This document shows, piece by piece, positions 1-9,640 of a stretch of DNA of 46,055 nt; position 1 is the first letter of the stretch, and each line of letters begins with the position of its first letter. The stretch is taken from assembly GCA_024685565.1 (NCBI GenBank), contig JAIKVQ010000155.1:1-46055 (forward strand), in the 5' to 3' direction. The notes below the pieces were generated by a model. It did no database searches, was not told the DNA's origin, and was given only the letters and a program-made list of their open reading frames with translations. The DNA comes from Bacillota bacterium (GTDB taxonomy: Bacteria > Bacillota > Clostridia > UBA1381). The position numbers and the translations under genes are program-made.

Positions 1-815
1 ATTGCACCTGCCCTTGATACTACAATATCTGCCGATGCCAAAACATCGCTCATATTATTTATATACGGTACGATTTTCGTACCCTCAGGGATTTTTATAC
101 CCTCATCTTCAATTTTCTGCATTACTGCATCATAATTTCTGTCACCCGTGCCGAAAAGTATATCAAAGTCATGTCCTTTCATCAGCTTTAACACACCGAG
201 CATTGTTTCGTTTATCTTTGCAGCGCCGAGGCTTCCGCCGAAAACAAGCACAAATGGCTTGTCGGAAAGACCGAGTTTTTGTCTTGCCATTTTTTTATCC
301 GTATGCAAAAGCTCTTCTCTTATCGGATTTCCCGTAACGGCACATTTCCCCTTACAGTTCAAATGCTCTTTAGTTTCTTCGAAACTGATTGCAACAACCG
401 ACGCAATTCTTTGCGAGCCTTTAACGGTCAATCCGGGATACACATTCTGCTCGTGAATTAGAGACGGTATTCCGAGCTTTTTCGCCGCCATCATAACAGG
501 TCCCGAAACATATCCGCCTGTACATACTACCGCATCAGGAGCAAACTCTTTCATTATTTCTACGATGTCGCGCTTTGCTTTTTGCAATTTTACAAATACC
601 GAAATATTTTTCAGCACGTTTTTCCTGTCAATTCCCCGAACATCAACATATTTAATATCATAACCCTTGGCAGGGACAAGCTTTTTTTCAAGTCCGTGCT
701 CGGTACCGATAAAAAGCGCAGAAAAATCCTTCTCCTGCGCCTTTATATATTCGCAAATTGAAATGGCAGGATTTATATGTCCTGCCGTTCCTCCGCCTGC
801 AAAAATTATTTTCAT
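1..815 (-). CDS. murG: MurG, UDP-GlcNAc:lipid I GlcNAc transferase (partial, 3' end outside window)
   Basis: MurG adds GlcNAc to lipid I at the cytoplasmic face of the membrane to make lipid II. I read the frame from the ATG at 815 leftward with no stop before the window edge, giving about 271 codons. The N-terminus starts MKIIFAGGGTAGHINPA, the glycine-rich loop typical of MurG. Further on there is a conserved HEQN segment and an FGGSLGA loop near residue 190, as expected for the GT-B fold. A purine-rich AGGGGAGA lies about 7 nt before the ATG. It is 16 nt downstream of ftsW and is the last dcw gene visible. The C-terminal sugar-nucleotide site and the stop lie beyond the window, so intactness cannot be judged. 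Confidence 0.96.
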   Translation of the reverse strand, partial: MKIIFAGGGTAGHINPAISICEYIKAQEKDFSALFIGTEHGLEKKLVPAKGYDIKYVDVRGIDRKNVLKNISVFVKLQKAKRDIVEIMKEFAPDAVVCTGGYVSGPVMMAAKKLGIPSLIHEQNVYPGLTVKGSQRIASVVAISFEETKEHLNCKGKCAVTGNPIREELLHTDKKMARQKLGLSDKPFVLVFGGSLGAAKINETMLGVLKLMKGHDFDILFGTGDRNYDAVMQKIEDEGIKIPEGTKIVPYINNMSDVLASADIVVSRAGA

Positions 816-831
816 ACCAAATCTCCCCTTT

Positions 832-2064
832 TTAGAGCCTTGTGCGCGCGTTCCGCGATACATTAAGCACAACGCCCATTTCCATTAAAAGCATCATCAT
901 GGCGGTTCCTCCATAACTGAAAAACGGAAGCGTTACGCCCGTATTAGGCACAGACGATGTTACAACCGCAATGTTGAGGATTGTCTGTATAGCTATCTGT
1001 GACATTATCCCTGCAGTAAGAAGCATTCCGAAAGCATCGGGTGCTTCAAGTGCAATTTTTATACCCCTTATAACCAGACCTGCGAACAGAAGTATTATAA
1101 ATACCGCGCCAACAAAACCCAATTCCTCGCTGACAATTGAAAAAATAAAGTCATTATACGGTTCCGGCAGATACGAATACTTTTGCATACTCTGCCCTAA
1201 ACCTCTTCCGAACACTCCTCCCGAGCCTATTGCATAAAGAGACTGAATTATCTGATAACCCTTTCCCTGCGGGTCATCAAACGGGTGAATAAAGCTTATA
1301 AGACGCGCAGCTCTTGACGGGATTAAAAGCGCAACCGCCGTACCGCCTGCTAAAAGTCCTGCACCGCCCATAAAAATGTACTTCATATTTGCTCCGCCGA
1401 TTATCAACAGACATATGGCAATACCGCATATAACTATTGCACCGCTCAAATGGGTTTCAAGCATAATCGGGAAAGCTACTGCGATTATCCATACTCCGTA
1501 TTTCGCAAGACCCTGCAAAGTTCTTAAGTCGTAACGTCTTTCGGATATTGCCGAGGCAAAAAACAGCGCCATTAAAAATTTGACAAGCTCTGTGGGTTGG
1601 AAATCGGTTATTCCAAGACTTATCCAACGTCTGGAGCCGTTTCGTTCTATGCCTATATGCGGTATCAGTACAAGTATAAGAAGTACAATACCTATCAAAA
1701 TTCCCGTGTTTGCATACTTTTTATATGTATGGTAATCAACAAGGGAAATTGCATACATAAATACTATACCCATCACCGTAAAAATAAACTGTCGTATGAA
1801 AAAGTAATAGCTTTTTCCGAATTTTATATTTGCTGAAGGCGTTGACGCCGAAAGTAGCATAACAAGACCTATTATTGTCAAAACTACAGTAATAAGCAAA
1901 AATGTATAGTCAAGTTCACCTAAACCCTTTGATTTCTTTTGTATAGCCGATAAAACTCCGTTTCTGGTTTTGCTGACCTTTTTTTTCAAAGCCGTCTTTT
2001 TCGCTTTCCCTTTGGAAGCGCTTTTTTTAAGCGGTTTCCCCGTGCGAATAGCTTTTACTGCCAC
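832..2064 (-). CDS. ftsW: FtsW/SpoVE-type lipid II polymerase (SEDS family)
   Basis: SEDS-family peptidoglycan glycosyltransferase that polymerises lipid II at the septum or spore cortex with a partner class B PBP. The 410-residue product has about ten hydrophobic segments from residue 53 on and SEDS signatures such as the PEPYNDFIFSIVSEELG loop and the C-terminal FFSYGGTAMM segment. The start is a GTG at 2064, with AAAGGAGG 7 nt upstream. The first 50 residues form an unusually Lys-rich cytoplasmic extension before the first membrane span. It lies 14 nt after mraY and 16 nt before murG. The sequence alone does not say whether it is the vegetative FtsW or sporulation SpoVE paralogue. Confidence 0.95.
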   Translation of the reverse strand: MAVKAIRTGKPLKKSASKGKAKKTALKKKVSKTRNGVLSAIQKKSKGLGELDYTFLLITVVLTIIGLVMLLSASTPSANIKFGKSYYFFIRQFIFTVMGIVFMYAISLVDYHTYKKYANTGILIGIVLLILVLIPHIGIERNGSRRWISLGITDFQPTELVKFLMALFFASAISERRYDLRTLQGLAKYGVWIIAVAFPIMLETHLSGAIVICGIAICLLIIGGANMKYIFMGGAGLLAGGTAVALLIPSRAARLISFIHPFDDPQGKGYQIIQSLYAIGSGGVFGRGLGQSMQKYSYLPEPYNDFIFSIVSEELGFVGAVFIILLFAGLVIRGIKIALEAPDAFGMLLTAGIMSQIAIQTILNIAVVTSSVPNTGVTLPFFSYGGTAMMMLLMEMGVVLNVSRNARTRL

Positions 2065-2078
2065 CTTTTATCCTCCTT

Positions 2079-3101
2079 TTATATCCCACGCACATACGGT
2101 AAAATTGCTAAAATTCCAATTATGCAAAGTATTACCGTAGTCGCTGTAAACACGCCGACTATCTTATTCTCCTTCCAGCCGCACATCTCAAAATGATGAT
2201 GTATGGGCGTCATCTTAAATACTCTCTTTTTCGTAAGTTTATAGCCGGTAACCTGAATAATAACCGAAAGTGTTTCAAAAAGATAAACAAATCCAACAAT
2301 TATCAAAATGAGCGGCATTTTAAGACCAACTGCAAGCACCGAGACGCTGCCTCCCAAAAAGAGTGAGCCTGTATCTCCCATAAACATCTTTGCAGGGTGA
2401 GCGTTGAACATTAAAAATGCAAGGCATCCGCCCAGAACTGCTATTGAATACCACATTGAGTCCATATCCGAAAGCATAATCGATACCGCCGCAAAAAATA
2501 TCAAAACGACAACAGTTATACTTGTTGCAAGACCGTCTATGCCATCGGTAAGATTTACTGCGTTAACCGTACCCGTAACCACAAACAGAATAAGAATAAC
2601 ATACAAAACCCATGGCATCGCCACCGTTTTCCCCGCAAACGGAATAATGATATGGTTATCAAGATTGCCCGTTCTTGCCATAACAACCACATATATTACC
2701 GCAAGAATTGTCTGAAGTATAAACTTCTGGCGTGCCGTGAGACCCAAATTCCGTTTTTTTACAACTTTTATATAGTCATCGGTAAAACCGATAATACCAA
2801 ATCCCAGTGATATTACAAATATCATTAAAAGGGGCAGGCTGTATCTTACTAAAAGTGACAAAACCACTGCTACCGAAACGCCGCAAATAAATGCAATTCC
2901 GCCCATTGTCGGCGTTCCTTCTTTGCTTTTGTGCCAGCTTGGACCTATCTCCAGAATTTCCTGACCGAATTTCAGCTTCTTTAGCCACGGTATCAAAATG
3001 GGAGATATAAGCGCCGTAACCGCAAAGGATACTAAAAGCGGCATAACGCTGAGCCACAAACTGCCCGTCATATTTTCCGCTGCATCAATTAAATTTCCCA
3101 T
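2079..3101 (-). CDS. mraY: MraY, phospho-MurNAc-pentapeptide translocase
   Basis: Integral membrane enzyme that moves phospho-MurNAc-pentapeptide from UDP to undecaprenyl phosphate, making lipid I. The 340-residue length and the roughly ten hydrophobic segments match the family. Diagnostic motifs are visible: a DDYIK segment near residue 108, NLTDGIDGLA near 184, the FMGDTGSL loop near 240, and the HHHFEMCGW motif near 300. It follows murF by 6 nt and precedes ftsW by 14 nt, so translation is probably coupled within the operon. A murD gene, often found between mraY and ftsW/spoVE, is absent here. Confidence 0.97.
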   Translation of the reverse strand: MGNLIDAAENMTGSLWLSVMPLLVSFAVTALISPILIPWLKKLKFGQEILEIGPSWHKSKEGTPTMGGIAFICGVSVAVVLSLLVRYSLPLLMIFVISLGFGIIGFTDDYIKVVKKRNLGLTARQKFILQTILAVIYVVVMARTGNLDNHIIIPFAGKTVAMPWVLYVILILFVVTGTVNAVNLTDGIDGLATSITVVVLIFFAAVSIMLSDMDSMWYSIAVLGGCLAFLMFNAHPAKMFMGDTGSLFLGGSVSVLAVGLKMPLILIIVGFVYLFETLSVIIQVTGYKLTKKRVFKMTPIHHHFEMCGWKENKIVGVFTATTVILCIIGILAILPYVRGI

Positions 3102-3107
3102 TGTTTT

Positions 3108-4466
3108 CTACCTTTCCTCCAAAGCCTCTACGATTTTTTCAAAATGCATGCCACGTGACGCCTTTATCAGAACATTATCATCGCTCTTTAGGAATTTATC
3201 CAAAAAGGTTATTGCATCATCAATCGTATTAAAGCTCTCAATAACCCCTGTTTCAGTCTTTTTTGCACCCTCTGCCAGAAAATGTGCATTTTCACCTACA
3301 GTTACAAGCGCATCAATACCCTTCATGTTTTCGCCTATTTTATAAAGCTCTGCCTCGGCAAATTTGCCCATTTCCAAAACATCACCCAAAACGGCAATTC
3401 TGCGACCTGATTTGGCGTTTTCAAGCACCGAGAGTGCCGCACGTATTGAGTCGGGGGCAGAATTATAGCAATCATTGATAACCGTTAAGCCGCCAAAACG
3501 CTTTATTTCCATGCGCATATTGGTAAGCTGAAACTCGCGTATACCGTCAATAATATCGGTAACGGGAATATTCATCAAACGCCCCACACAAATTGCCGCA
3601 AGCGCATTATACACATTATGCACCCCTGCAGCTCTTACCGTGACTTTGTGATACTCACCGTCAAGGAAAAATGTGAAACTGCTGCCTTCCATGCCCAAAT
3701 CCTGCACGTCCTGTGCCACAATGTCGCAATCTTTGTTTTCTATTCCGTAAGTTATTGTCCTTATACCATGCTGTTTTTTAGATAAAAACTCATCATCTCC
3801 GTTTACAACAAGCGTTCCGTTTTCATTAAAAAAGTCACAAATCTGCATTTTAGATCGGTAAATATTCTCTTTTGATCCAAGATTTTCTATATGGGACATT
3901 CCTATATTTGTTATTACCGCAATATCGGGTCTCGCAATAGATGCAAGATAGTGAATTTCCCCAAAATGTGACATTCCCATTTCCAGAACAGCCGCCTCAT
4001 GTTTATGCTCCAGCCTGAAAACCGTAAGCGGCAATCCTATATCATTATTAAAATTTCCCTGCGTTTTCAGGGTATTATATTTCATTGTAAGAACAGAAGA
4101 AATCATATCCTTTGTGGTCGTTTTCCCTACACTTCCCGTAATAGCAACAGTAGGAAGATTATACTTTTGCTTATAAAACCGAGCAATATCTCCCAACGCA
4201 ATCCGAGTGTCTTTCACACGGATTATACTTTTATCACTTCTTATAGGTATATCCCTGTGTGTAATCACCACATCCGCACCGTTTTCAAATGCGTTTCCGA
4301 TATAGTCGTGAGCATCGTTATTCTCTCCCACAATCGGCACAAACATCATATTGACTCCCGCTTTTCTTGAATCGGTTGTTATTTCCGATATGATAAAGTC
4401 GGGTTCTCCGCATATAAGCTGTCCGCCTGTTGCTTCAATTATGTCTGCTACATTCAATTTCTGCAT
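3108..4466 (-). CDS. murF: MurF, UDP-MurNAc-tripeptide:D-Ala-D-Ala ligase
   Basis: Cytoplasmic Mur ligase that adds D-Ala-D-Ala to UDP-MurNAc-tripeptide. The 452-residue protein has the three Mur ligase domains in order: an N-terminal substrate domain (about 1-85), a central ATPase domain with the P-loop GSVGKTTTKD near residue 111, and a C-terminal domain with the NDCYNSAPDS segment typical of MurF. Its ATG begins 1 nt after the murE stop (TAG-A-ATG), which suggests translational coupling. The order murE-murF-mraY fits the pathway. Confidence 0.96.
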   Translation of the reverse strand: MQKLNVADIIEATGGQLICGEPDFIISEITTDSRKAGVNMMFVPIVGENNDAHDYIGNAFENGADVVITHRDIPIRSDKSIIRVKDTRIALGDIARFYKQKYNLPTVAITGSVGKTTTKDMISSVLTMKYNTLKTQGNFNNDIGLPLTVFRLEHKHEAAVLEMGMSHFGEIHYLASIARPDIAVITNIGMSHIENLGSKENIYRSKMQICDFFNENGTLVVNGDDEFLSKKQHGIRTITYGIENKDCDIVAQDVQDLGMEGSSFTFFLDGEYHKVTVRAAGVHNVYNALAAICVGRLMNIPVTDIIDGIREFQLTNMRMEIKRFGGLTVINDCYNSAPDSIRAALSVLENAKSGRRIAVLGDVLEMGKFAEAELYKIGENMKGIDALVTVGENAHFLAEGAKKTETGVIESFNTIDDAITFLDKFLKSDDNVLIKASRGMHFEKIVEALEER

Positions 4467-4467
4467 T

Positions 4468-5889
4468 CTATTTCTCCAAAAATTCTTTTACTATTTCACG
4501 CTCGTCAAAATGTATCTTTTCCGTACCCAATATCTGATACGTTTCCTGTCCCTTGCCTAAAAGAAGTACCACATCGTCCTTTTTTGCAATAGAAAGTGCA
4601 TATCCTATCGCCTCACGGCGGTCTGTTATGACCTTATAATTTTCAACTTTTGCGCCCTTTATTATATCGTCTATGATTTTTTCAGGGACTTCAGTTCTGG
4701 GATTATCCGAAGTTATAACAGCAATATCAGAAAGTCTTGTTCCTATATCTCCCATTATAGGCCGCTTTGTTGCGTCTCTGTCCCCACCGCAGCCAAAAAC
4801 GGCAATCAGCCGTCCTTTTTTGAATGAATTTACAGTACTTAGTACATTTTCAAGGCCGTCAGGCGTATGCGCATAGTCAATAATGACTGTGTAATCACTA
4901 TCTGTAGTCACTCTTTCCAATCTGCCTTTTACACCTTTGGCATTTTTCAGTCCCAACTTTGCCGTTTTTAGATCTATTCCGCAGGAAAGTGCTGTACCCA
5001 AGGCACACAGCGCATTATAAACACTGAACATTCCCGAAATTTCAAGCTCTATTTTTTGATTTTCGCCTTTATAATTTACCGAAAAAGCGACTCCATTTTC
5101 ATCAATGGATATATTCTCCGCCAAAAGTTCTGCGTCCTTTGTGCCGACGGAAAGCTTTTCGCTTTTTCCGAGTAGTTTCAATCTTTTTCCGTACTCATCA
5201 TCAGTATTTATTACGCCAACCTTACACATATCAAAAAGCTTTGCTTTGGCAAGGAAGTAGTTTTCCATGGTTTTATGATAATCGAGGTGGTCGCGCGTCA
5301 GGTTTGTGAAAACGCCCACATTATATTTAAGTCCATAAACTCTGTGCAGGTCAAGGGCATGCGAGCTTACCTCCATAACCGCGTATTCTGCGCCCATTTT
5401 TAGCATTTTTGCAAATATTTTATGCAGTTCCAAAGAGTTTGGCGTAGTAGGGGTTGAGGATTTTATCCCTACAGGCTCATCACCCACCAGAATTTCGTTT
5501 GTACCTATTATTCCGACTCTTTTACCTGCGGTTTCAAGTATGCTCTTTATGAGATAGCTTACCGTAGTTTTCCCGTTAGTTCCCGTAATTCCTATCAATT
5601 TCAGCTTCTTTTCAGGCTCTCCGTAAAACTTTGATGCAAGCTTTGCCATTTCAATCTTTGTATTCTCGCATATTATTACGGGGCAGGAGCAAGTAATTTT
5701 CTTTTCTGCAACCACTGCCACAGCACCACTTTCCGATGCTTGATTGGCAAAATTATGACCGTCCGTATTCTGACCTGTTATACAGATAAAAACACTGCCT
5801 CTTTTTACTTCCTTTGAATTTATTGTAATATCGGTGATTTCGACATCTTCCCATTTCCATTTTTCGCCGAACAATTCACTTGCGAGCAT
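4468..5889 (-). CDS. murE: MurE, UDP-MurNAc-dipeptide:meso-diaminopimelate ligase
   Basis: Adds the third stem-peptide residue in peptidoglycan synthesis. The 473-residue protein has the ATPase P-loop GTNGKTTVSY near residue 105, the conserved SSHAL and NLTRDHLDYH segments, and the motif DNPR at residues 395-398. DNPR is the established signature of enzymes that select meso-diaminopimelate rather than L-lysine, so I infer meso-DAP peptidoglycan. The ATG at 5889 has AAGGGGAT just upstream. It lies between the penicillin-binding protein gene and murF. Confidence 0.96.
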   Translation of the reverse strand: MLASELFGEKWKWEDVEITDITINSKEVKRGSVFICITGQNTDGHNFANQASESGAVAVVAEKKITCSCPVIICENTKIEMAKLASKFYGEPEKKLKLIGITGTNGKTTVSYLIKSILETAGKRVGIIGTNEILVGDEPVGIKSSTPTTPNSLELHKIFAKMLKMGAEYAVMEVSSHALDLHRVYGLKYNVGVFTNLTRDHLDYHKTMENYFLAKAKLFDMCKVGVINTDDEYGKRLKLLGKSEKLSVGTKDAELLAENISIDENGVAFSVNYKGENQKIELEISGMFSVYNALCALGTALSCGIDLKTAKLGLKNAKGVKGRLERVTTDSDYTVIIDYAHTPDGLENVLSTVNSFKKGRLIAVFGCGGDRDATKRPIMGDIGTRLSDIAVITSDNPRTEVPEKIIDDIIKGAKVENYKVITDRREAIGYALSIAKKDDVVLLLGKGQETYQILGTEKIHFDEREIVKEFLEK

Positions 5890-5923
5890 ATTAAAATCCC
5901 CTTTTTAATAATAAATTAAGCCG

Positions 5924-8182
5924 TCAGTCTGATGAGCTGTGTCTGAATTCTACGCTGACAACCGTTGCGGGCTCTACAAGTGTTCCTTCCGGTATGCTCT
6001 GCCTGAACGCATATGCACCCTCAGCCGCCGCAAGTCCTGCGCCGCCCACTTCAAAGTTAAGACCTGCATCAGCTAAGCGTTTCTTCGCCTGCTCCGCAGT
6101 CAACCCCTCAAGATTAGGGACTGTGACCTTCTTGTTTTCGTCACGTTCCTGCGTATACACAATGATCGTAGAATTTTCAGCCACGCTGACGCCCGGCTTT
6201 GGCAGTTGGTCCATAACGGTTTCGCCGTTTCCCGAAACCTTTATATTAAGTCCCTTTGCAGCAATCATTTCCTTTGCAGAATTTACCGACTGTTCGCGTA
6301 CATCAGGCACTGTAACTGAAACACTTTGTGCCTCCGCCTCGGTATACTGCCTGTCTATGCCCATATATTCAAGCGTTTCCTCAATTATAGAGCCTACTAA
6401 AGGTGCGGCTATCGTTCCGCCGTATTTATTTGCAACCTGAGGTTCATCAAGCATTACAAGGCATATTATCTGCGGGTCGTCTGCAGGCGCAAAACCTACA
6501 AAAGATGCGATACGTTTGCCGTTATTTCTTCCTTTTTCCGACGTCCCTGTCTTTCCGCCTATTCTGTAACCCTTAATATAAGCATTCTTTCCCGTACCGT
6601 TAGGGTCTGCAACGACTCGCTCTAAAATATTTCTCATAGTAGCCGACGTCTGCTCGGAAATAACCTTATTTTCAACCTGCGGATAAAAGCTCTTGACAAT
6701 TCCGCCTGCATTTCGTATTTCCTTCACTATCTGCGGTCTCATAAGATTTCCACCGTTTATGACAGCCGAAATTGCCGTAATAAGCTGAATAGGCGTTATG
6801 CTGAAACCTTGACCGAATGAACTTGTTGCTATGTCGGTTTCTGACATTCTGTTTTTATAGTATACGCTTCCCGACTCTCCGATAAGCTCAATACCCGTCT
6901 TTTTCGTAAGTCCGAACGCCTTAAAGTATTCCTGAAATTTTTCGCTTCCTATTCTAAGTCCCAGCTCCATAAATACAACGTTACAGGAGTTTATAACACC
7001 TCTTGCAAAGTCCTCGGCGCCGTGTCCCGCAACCTTATGGCACTTGATTTTGCGGTCCGCCACCTGCTTTGAGCCGCTGCAGTAGAATTGTGAATTTAAA
7101 TCCGCCGCACCCTCTTCAAGAGCTATGGCAGCTGTCAGAATTTTAAAGGTAGAACCAGGCTCATATGTGTCGGAAATTGCCTTGTTACGCCACATTTTGT
7201 TACGGATTTGGGCTATTGCCTCATTTCTTTCCTCCGTGTTTTCGGATTTTGTCTTTGCTATGACATCGTCCATACCTATTGCAAATTTTTCATATTGTGC
7301 AAGCGCGGTAGGGTCATTTAAATCAAAGTCGGGTTTAGTTGCCATGGCGAGTATTTCACCCGTTTTCGGATTCATTATAATTCCGCAGGCGCCCTCTTTT
7401 AGCACATTTTCAACGCAAGCCTGCTCCAGATACTTTTCTAAAATGGACTGTATAGTTTCGTCGATAGTTAAAACTATATCGTCGCCCTTTTGCGCGTCAA
7501 TATCCGCCTCATACTGCTTTTCCGCAGTTGTTCCGCCTGCATTCCTTGCAGAGAGGACAGTGCCCGCTCTGCCCGAGAGATAGTTATTGAAGGTCATTTC
7601 TATACCCTGCATACCGTCATTATCATATCCCGTGAAACCTATGATGTGCGATGCAAGATTGTATTGATAATAGCGTTTTGAATCCTCTTCAAAGTAAACA
7701 CCCGAAAAAAGCTTAGCCGTTTGTTTATCGACTGAGCTGTCCTTTAGTTTCTTTATTGCGTCCGCTTCCTCAACGGTAACACGCTTTTTTATGTACTGAA
7801 ATTTATTTTCCTTTGTTATCTTATCAAAAACGTCGTCCTCATTCAAATTCAGAATTTCCGCAAGTGTTGATGCTATAAGCCTCAAATCGCTTTTTCGTAC
7901 ATTCCCTTCTTCATCCCTGCAGTCCTTCTCTATCTGCTGAGGATTGCACACAACGGTATTAACAGTTGCACTTTCTGCCAAAACATTTTGATTTCTGTCA
8001 TAAATGGTGCCGCGCCTTGCATTTATGGCGGTCTGATTTGTCTGCTGGCGTTCTGCCGCCTCCTTCATCTGGTTGCCGCGTACAACCTGCCAATAGAAAA
8101 GGCGCGATATGATTATTACCAAAAGCGCCATAAAAAACACAAATAATCTTATTGACCGTTTACGCATCTTGCCTAAAGTCAT
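5924..8182 (-). CDS. Class B penicillin-binding protein with two PASTA domains (SpoVD/PbpB type)
   Basis: Monofunctional transpeptidase that cross-links septal or cortex peptidoglycan with the SEDS protein encoded downstream. The 752-residue protein has a short cytoplasmic tail, one membrane anchor (about 11-32), a dimerisation domain with RRGTIYDRN near 56-64, and a transpeptidase domain. The catalytic motifs are STFK (344-347), SCN (399-401) and KTG (544-546). Two C-terminal PASTA repeats follow at about 622-678 and 685-746. Only one PBP gene lies in this cluster, whereas Bacillus has pbpB and spoVD side by side. I therefore cannot tell whether this one serves division, sporulation or both. 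It sits between ftsL and murE. Confidence 0.93.
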   Translation of the reverse strand: MTLGKMRKRSIRLFVFFMALLVIIISRLFYWQVVRGNQMKEAAERQQTNQTAINARRGTIYDRNQNVLAESATVNTVVCNPQQIEKDCRDEEGNVRKSDLRLIASTLAEILNLNEDDVFDKITKENKFQYIKKRVTVEEADAIKKLKDSSVDKQTAKLFSGVYFEEDSKRYYQYNLASHIIGFTGYDNDGMQGIEMTFNNYLSGRAGTVLSARNAGGTTAEKQYEADIDAQKGDDIVLTIDETIQSILEKYLEQACVENVLKEGACGIIMNPKTGEILAMATKPDFDLNDPTALAQYEKFAIGMDDVIAKTKSENTEERNEAIAQIRNKMWRNKAISDTYEPGSTFKILTAAIALEEGAADLNSQFYCSGSKQVADRKIKCHKVAGHGAEDFARGVINSCNVVFMELGLRIGSEKFQEYFKAFGLTKKTGIELIGESGSVYYKNRMSETDIATSSFGQGFSITPIQLITAISAVINGGNLMRPQIVKEIRNAGGIVKSFYPQVENKVISEQTSATMRNILERVVADPNGTGKNAYIKGYRIGGKTGTSEKGRNNGKRIASFVGFAPADDPQIICLVMLDEPQVANKYGGTIAAPLVGSIIEETLEYMGIDRQYTEAEAQSVSVTVPDVREQSVNSAKEMIAAKGLNIKVSGNGETVMDQLPKPGVSVAENSTIIVYTQERDENKKVTVPNLEGLTAEQAKKRLADAGLNFEVGGAGLAAAEGAYAFRQSIPEGTLVEPATVVSVEFRHSSSD

Positions 8183-8221
8183 TTTGTATCATTCCTATCC
8201 GTATACATTTAACTATATTTA

Positions 8222-8686
8222 TTATCTTTTGCAGGCAAATATGTCAAAAAAGCTTTTTATTCCCTCCGCGTCCTTCGCCGTCACCTCTGTAACGTCGTCC
8301 TGTTTTACGTTTACATAAACTGTCTGATACTTTTCAGGTCTTACCATATTAAGACGGGTTTTTGCTTCACGCTCAATTGCCTCGCGGTCTATGCTTTTAT
8401 CAAGCTCAAATGCCTTTTGGCTTGAATATTCTTTGAGACTGTTAAGCTCCTTTTGAAGTTTTGCGACATTACGCTTGCTTTCATATGCCGTAACATTTCT
8501 CGAAATCATAAAACCCGCACAGAGCGCAAATATACTTATGCAGCACACTATAGTACGGTGAAGTCTTGCTTTTGCAGCTCTTGCCTTTGCTTTATTCTCT
8601 CTTTTGGTTTCCTTTACTTTCTTTTCTATTCTTGCGGCATTCGCCTCAAAATCCAAATCATAAGCAAGGTTATTGTTATATGGCAT
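8222..8686 (-). CDS. ftsL: FtsL-like bitopic cell-division protein
   Basis: Small division protein of 154 residues. It has a highly charged Lys/Arg/Ala-rich cytoplasmic N-terminus (about 15-48), one membrane segment (about 49-66) and an extracytoplasmic coiled-coil (about 70-125) ending in the REAKTRLNMVRPEKYQTVYV segment typical of FtsL/DivIC-like septum formation initiators. FtsL forms the FtsQLB/DivIB-DivIC complex that activates the SEDS-PBP pair. Sequence conservation in this family is weak, so the call rests on topology and on the position between rsmH and the PBP gene, the invariant FtsL slot in dcw clusters. GGGAG precedes the ATG by 9 nt. Confidence 0.85.
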   Translation of the reverse strand: MPYNNNLAYDLDFEANAARIEKKVKETKRENKAKARAAKARLHRTIVCCISIFALCAGFMISRNVTAYESKRNVAKLQKELNSLKEYSSQKAFELDKSIDREAIEREAKTRLNMVRPEKYQTVYVNVKQDDVTEVTAKDAEGIKSFFDIFACKR

Positions 8687-8704
8687 CGGCTTTTTCTCCC
8701 TCTT

Positions 8705-9637
8705 TTATAATTTCTCACATACTCTTAGTTTTGCGCTTTTCGACCTTGAATTAACTTTAAGTTCCTCCCCATCCGGAAGGATTGGTTTCTTTGTTATTAT
8801 TTTTATCTGCGGTTTTTTTCCACAAACACATACAGGAAAATCCGCAGGACACGTGCAGCCTTTTGCAAGATTTAAAAATGTCTGCTTTACTATTCTGTCC
8901 TCAAGCGAATGGAAAGTTATTATGGCAAGTCTTCCTCTGCTTGAAAGTCTGTCTATCGCATCTGTAATAGCATTTTTAAGAATTTCAAGTTCTCCGTTAA
9001 CTTCAATTCTTACTGCCTGAAAAACCCTCTTTTCAGGATGTGCAATTCCCTCTCTTGCGCCCATCGGAATTGCTTCTTTTACTATTTTTGCAAGCTCTCC
9101 TGTGGTTTTTATAGGTGATACTTTTCTCTTACCAGCTATAAACTTTGCTATACGCTTTGACCATTTTTCCTCGCCATAGGAAAAAAATATTTCCGACAGC
9201 CTGTCCTCGCTGTACCCATTCACTACATCATACGCAGTCTTTCCGTCGTCTCTGTCCATTCGCATATCCAGCGGCGCGTCTGCAATATAGGAAAACCCGC
9301 GCTCACTGTTGTCAAGCTGATATGATGAGACTCCCAAATCCAAGATCATACCGTCAATCTTGCTTATACCAAGTCCGTCAAGTATAGACGCTATATTGCT
9401 GAAATTGTCGTGAACAAATGTTACATTTGAGCCAAAACCCTCAAGGCGTTTTTTTGCCGCAGAAATGGCATCAGTATCGCGGTCTATTCCGATAAGGCGC
9501 ACATTTTCTGCTCTTTTTAAAATTTCTTCGGAATGTCCGCCGCCGCCGAGCGTACCGTCAACATAAATGCCGCCGTTTTTAACGCAAAGCGCGTCAACCG
9601 TGCTATTCAGCATAACAGAATAATGCTTGAATTCCAT
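8705..9637 (-). CDS. rsmH: RsmH (MraW), 16S rRNA m4C1402 methyltransferase
   Basis: SAM-dependent N4-methyltransferase for C1402 of 16S rRNA in the ribosomal P site. The 310-residue protein shows the N-terminal HYSVML start, the SAM-binding loop [11 protein letters not shown] (about 27-36), a [11 protein letters not shown] motif near 100, and the C-terminal SLEDRIVK motif. This is the standard second gene of the dcw cluster. It starts 3 nt after the mraZ stop; its ribosome-binding site (AAGGAT) overlaps the end of mraZ. Confidence 0.97.
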   Translation of the reverse strand: MEFKHYSVMLNSTVDALCVKNGGIYVDGTLGGGGHSEEILKRAENVRLIGIDRDTDAISAAKKRLEGFGSNVTFVHDNFSNIASILDGLGISKIDGMILDLGVSSYQLDNSERGFSYIADAPLDMRMDRDDGKTAYDVVNGYSEDRLSEIFFSYGEEKWSKRIAKFIAGKRKVSPIKTTGELAKIVKEAIPMGAREGIAHPEKRVFQAVRIEVNGELEILKNAITDAIDRLSSRGRLAIITFHSLEDRIVKQTFLNLAKGCTCPADFPVCVCGKKPQIKIITKKPILPDGEELKVNSRSKSAKLRVCEKL

Positions 9638-9640
9638 TAT

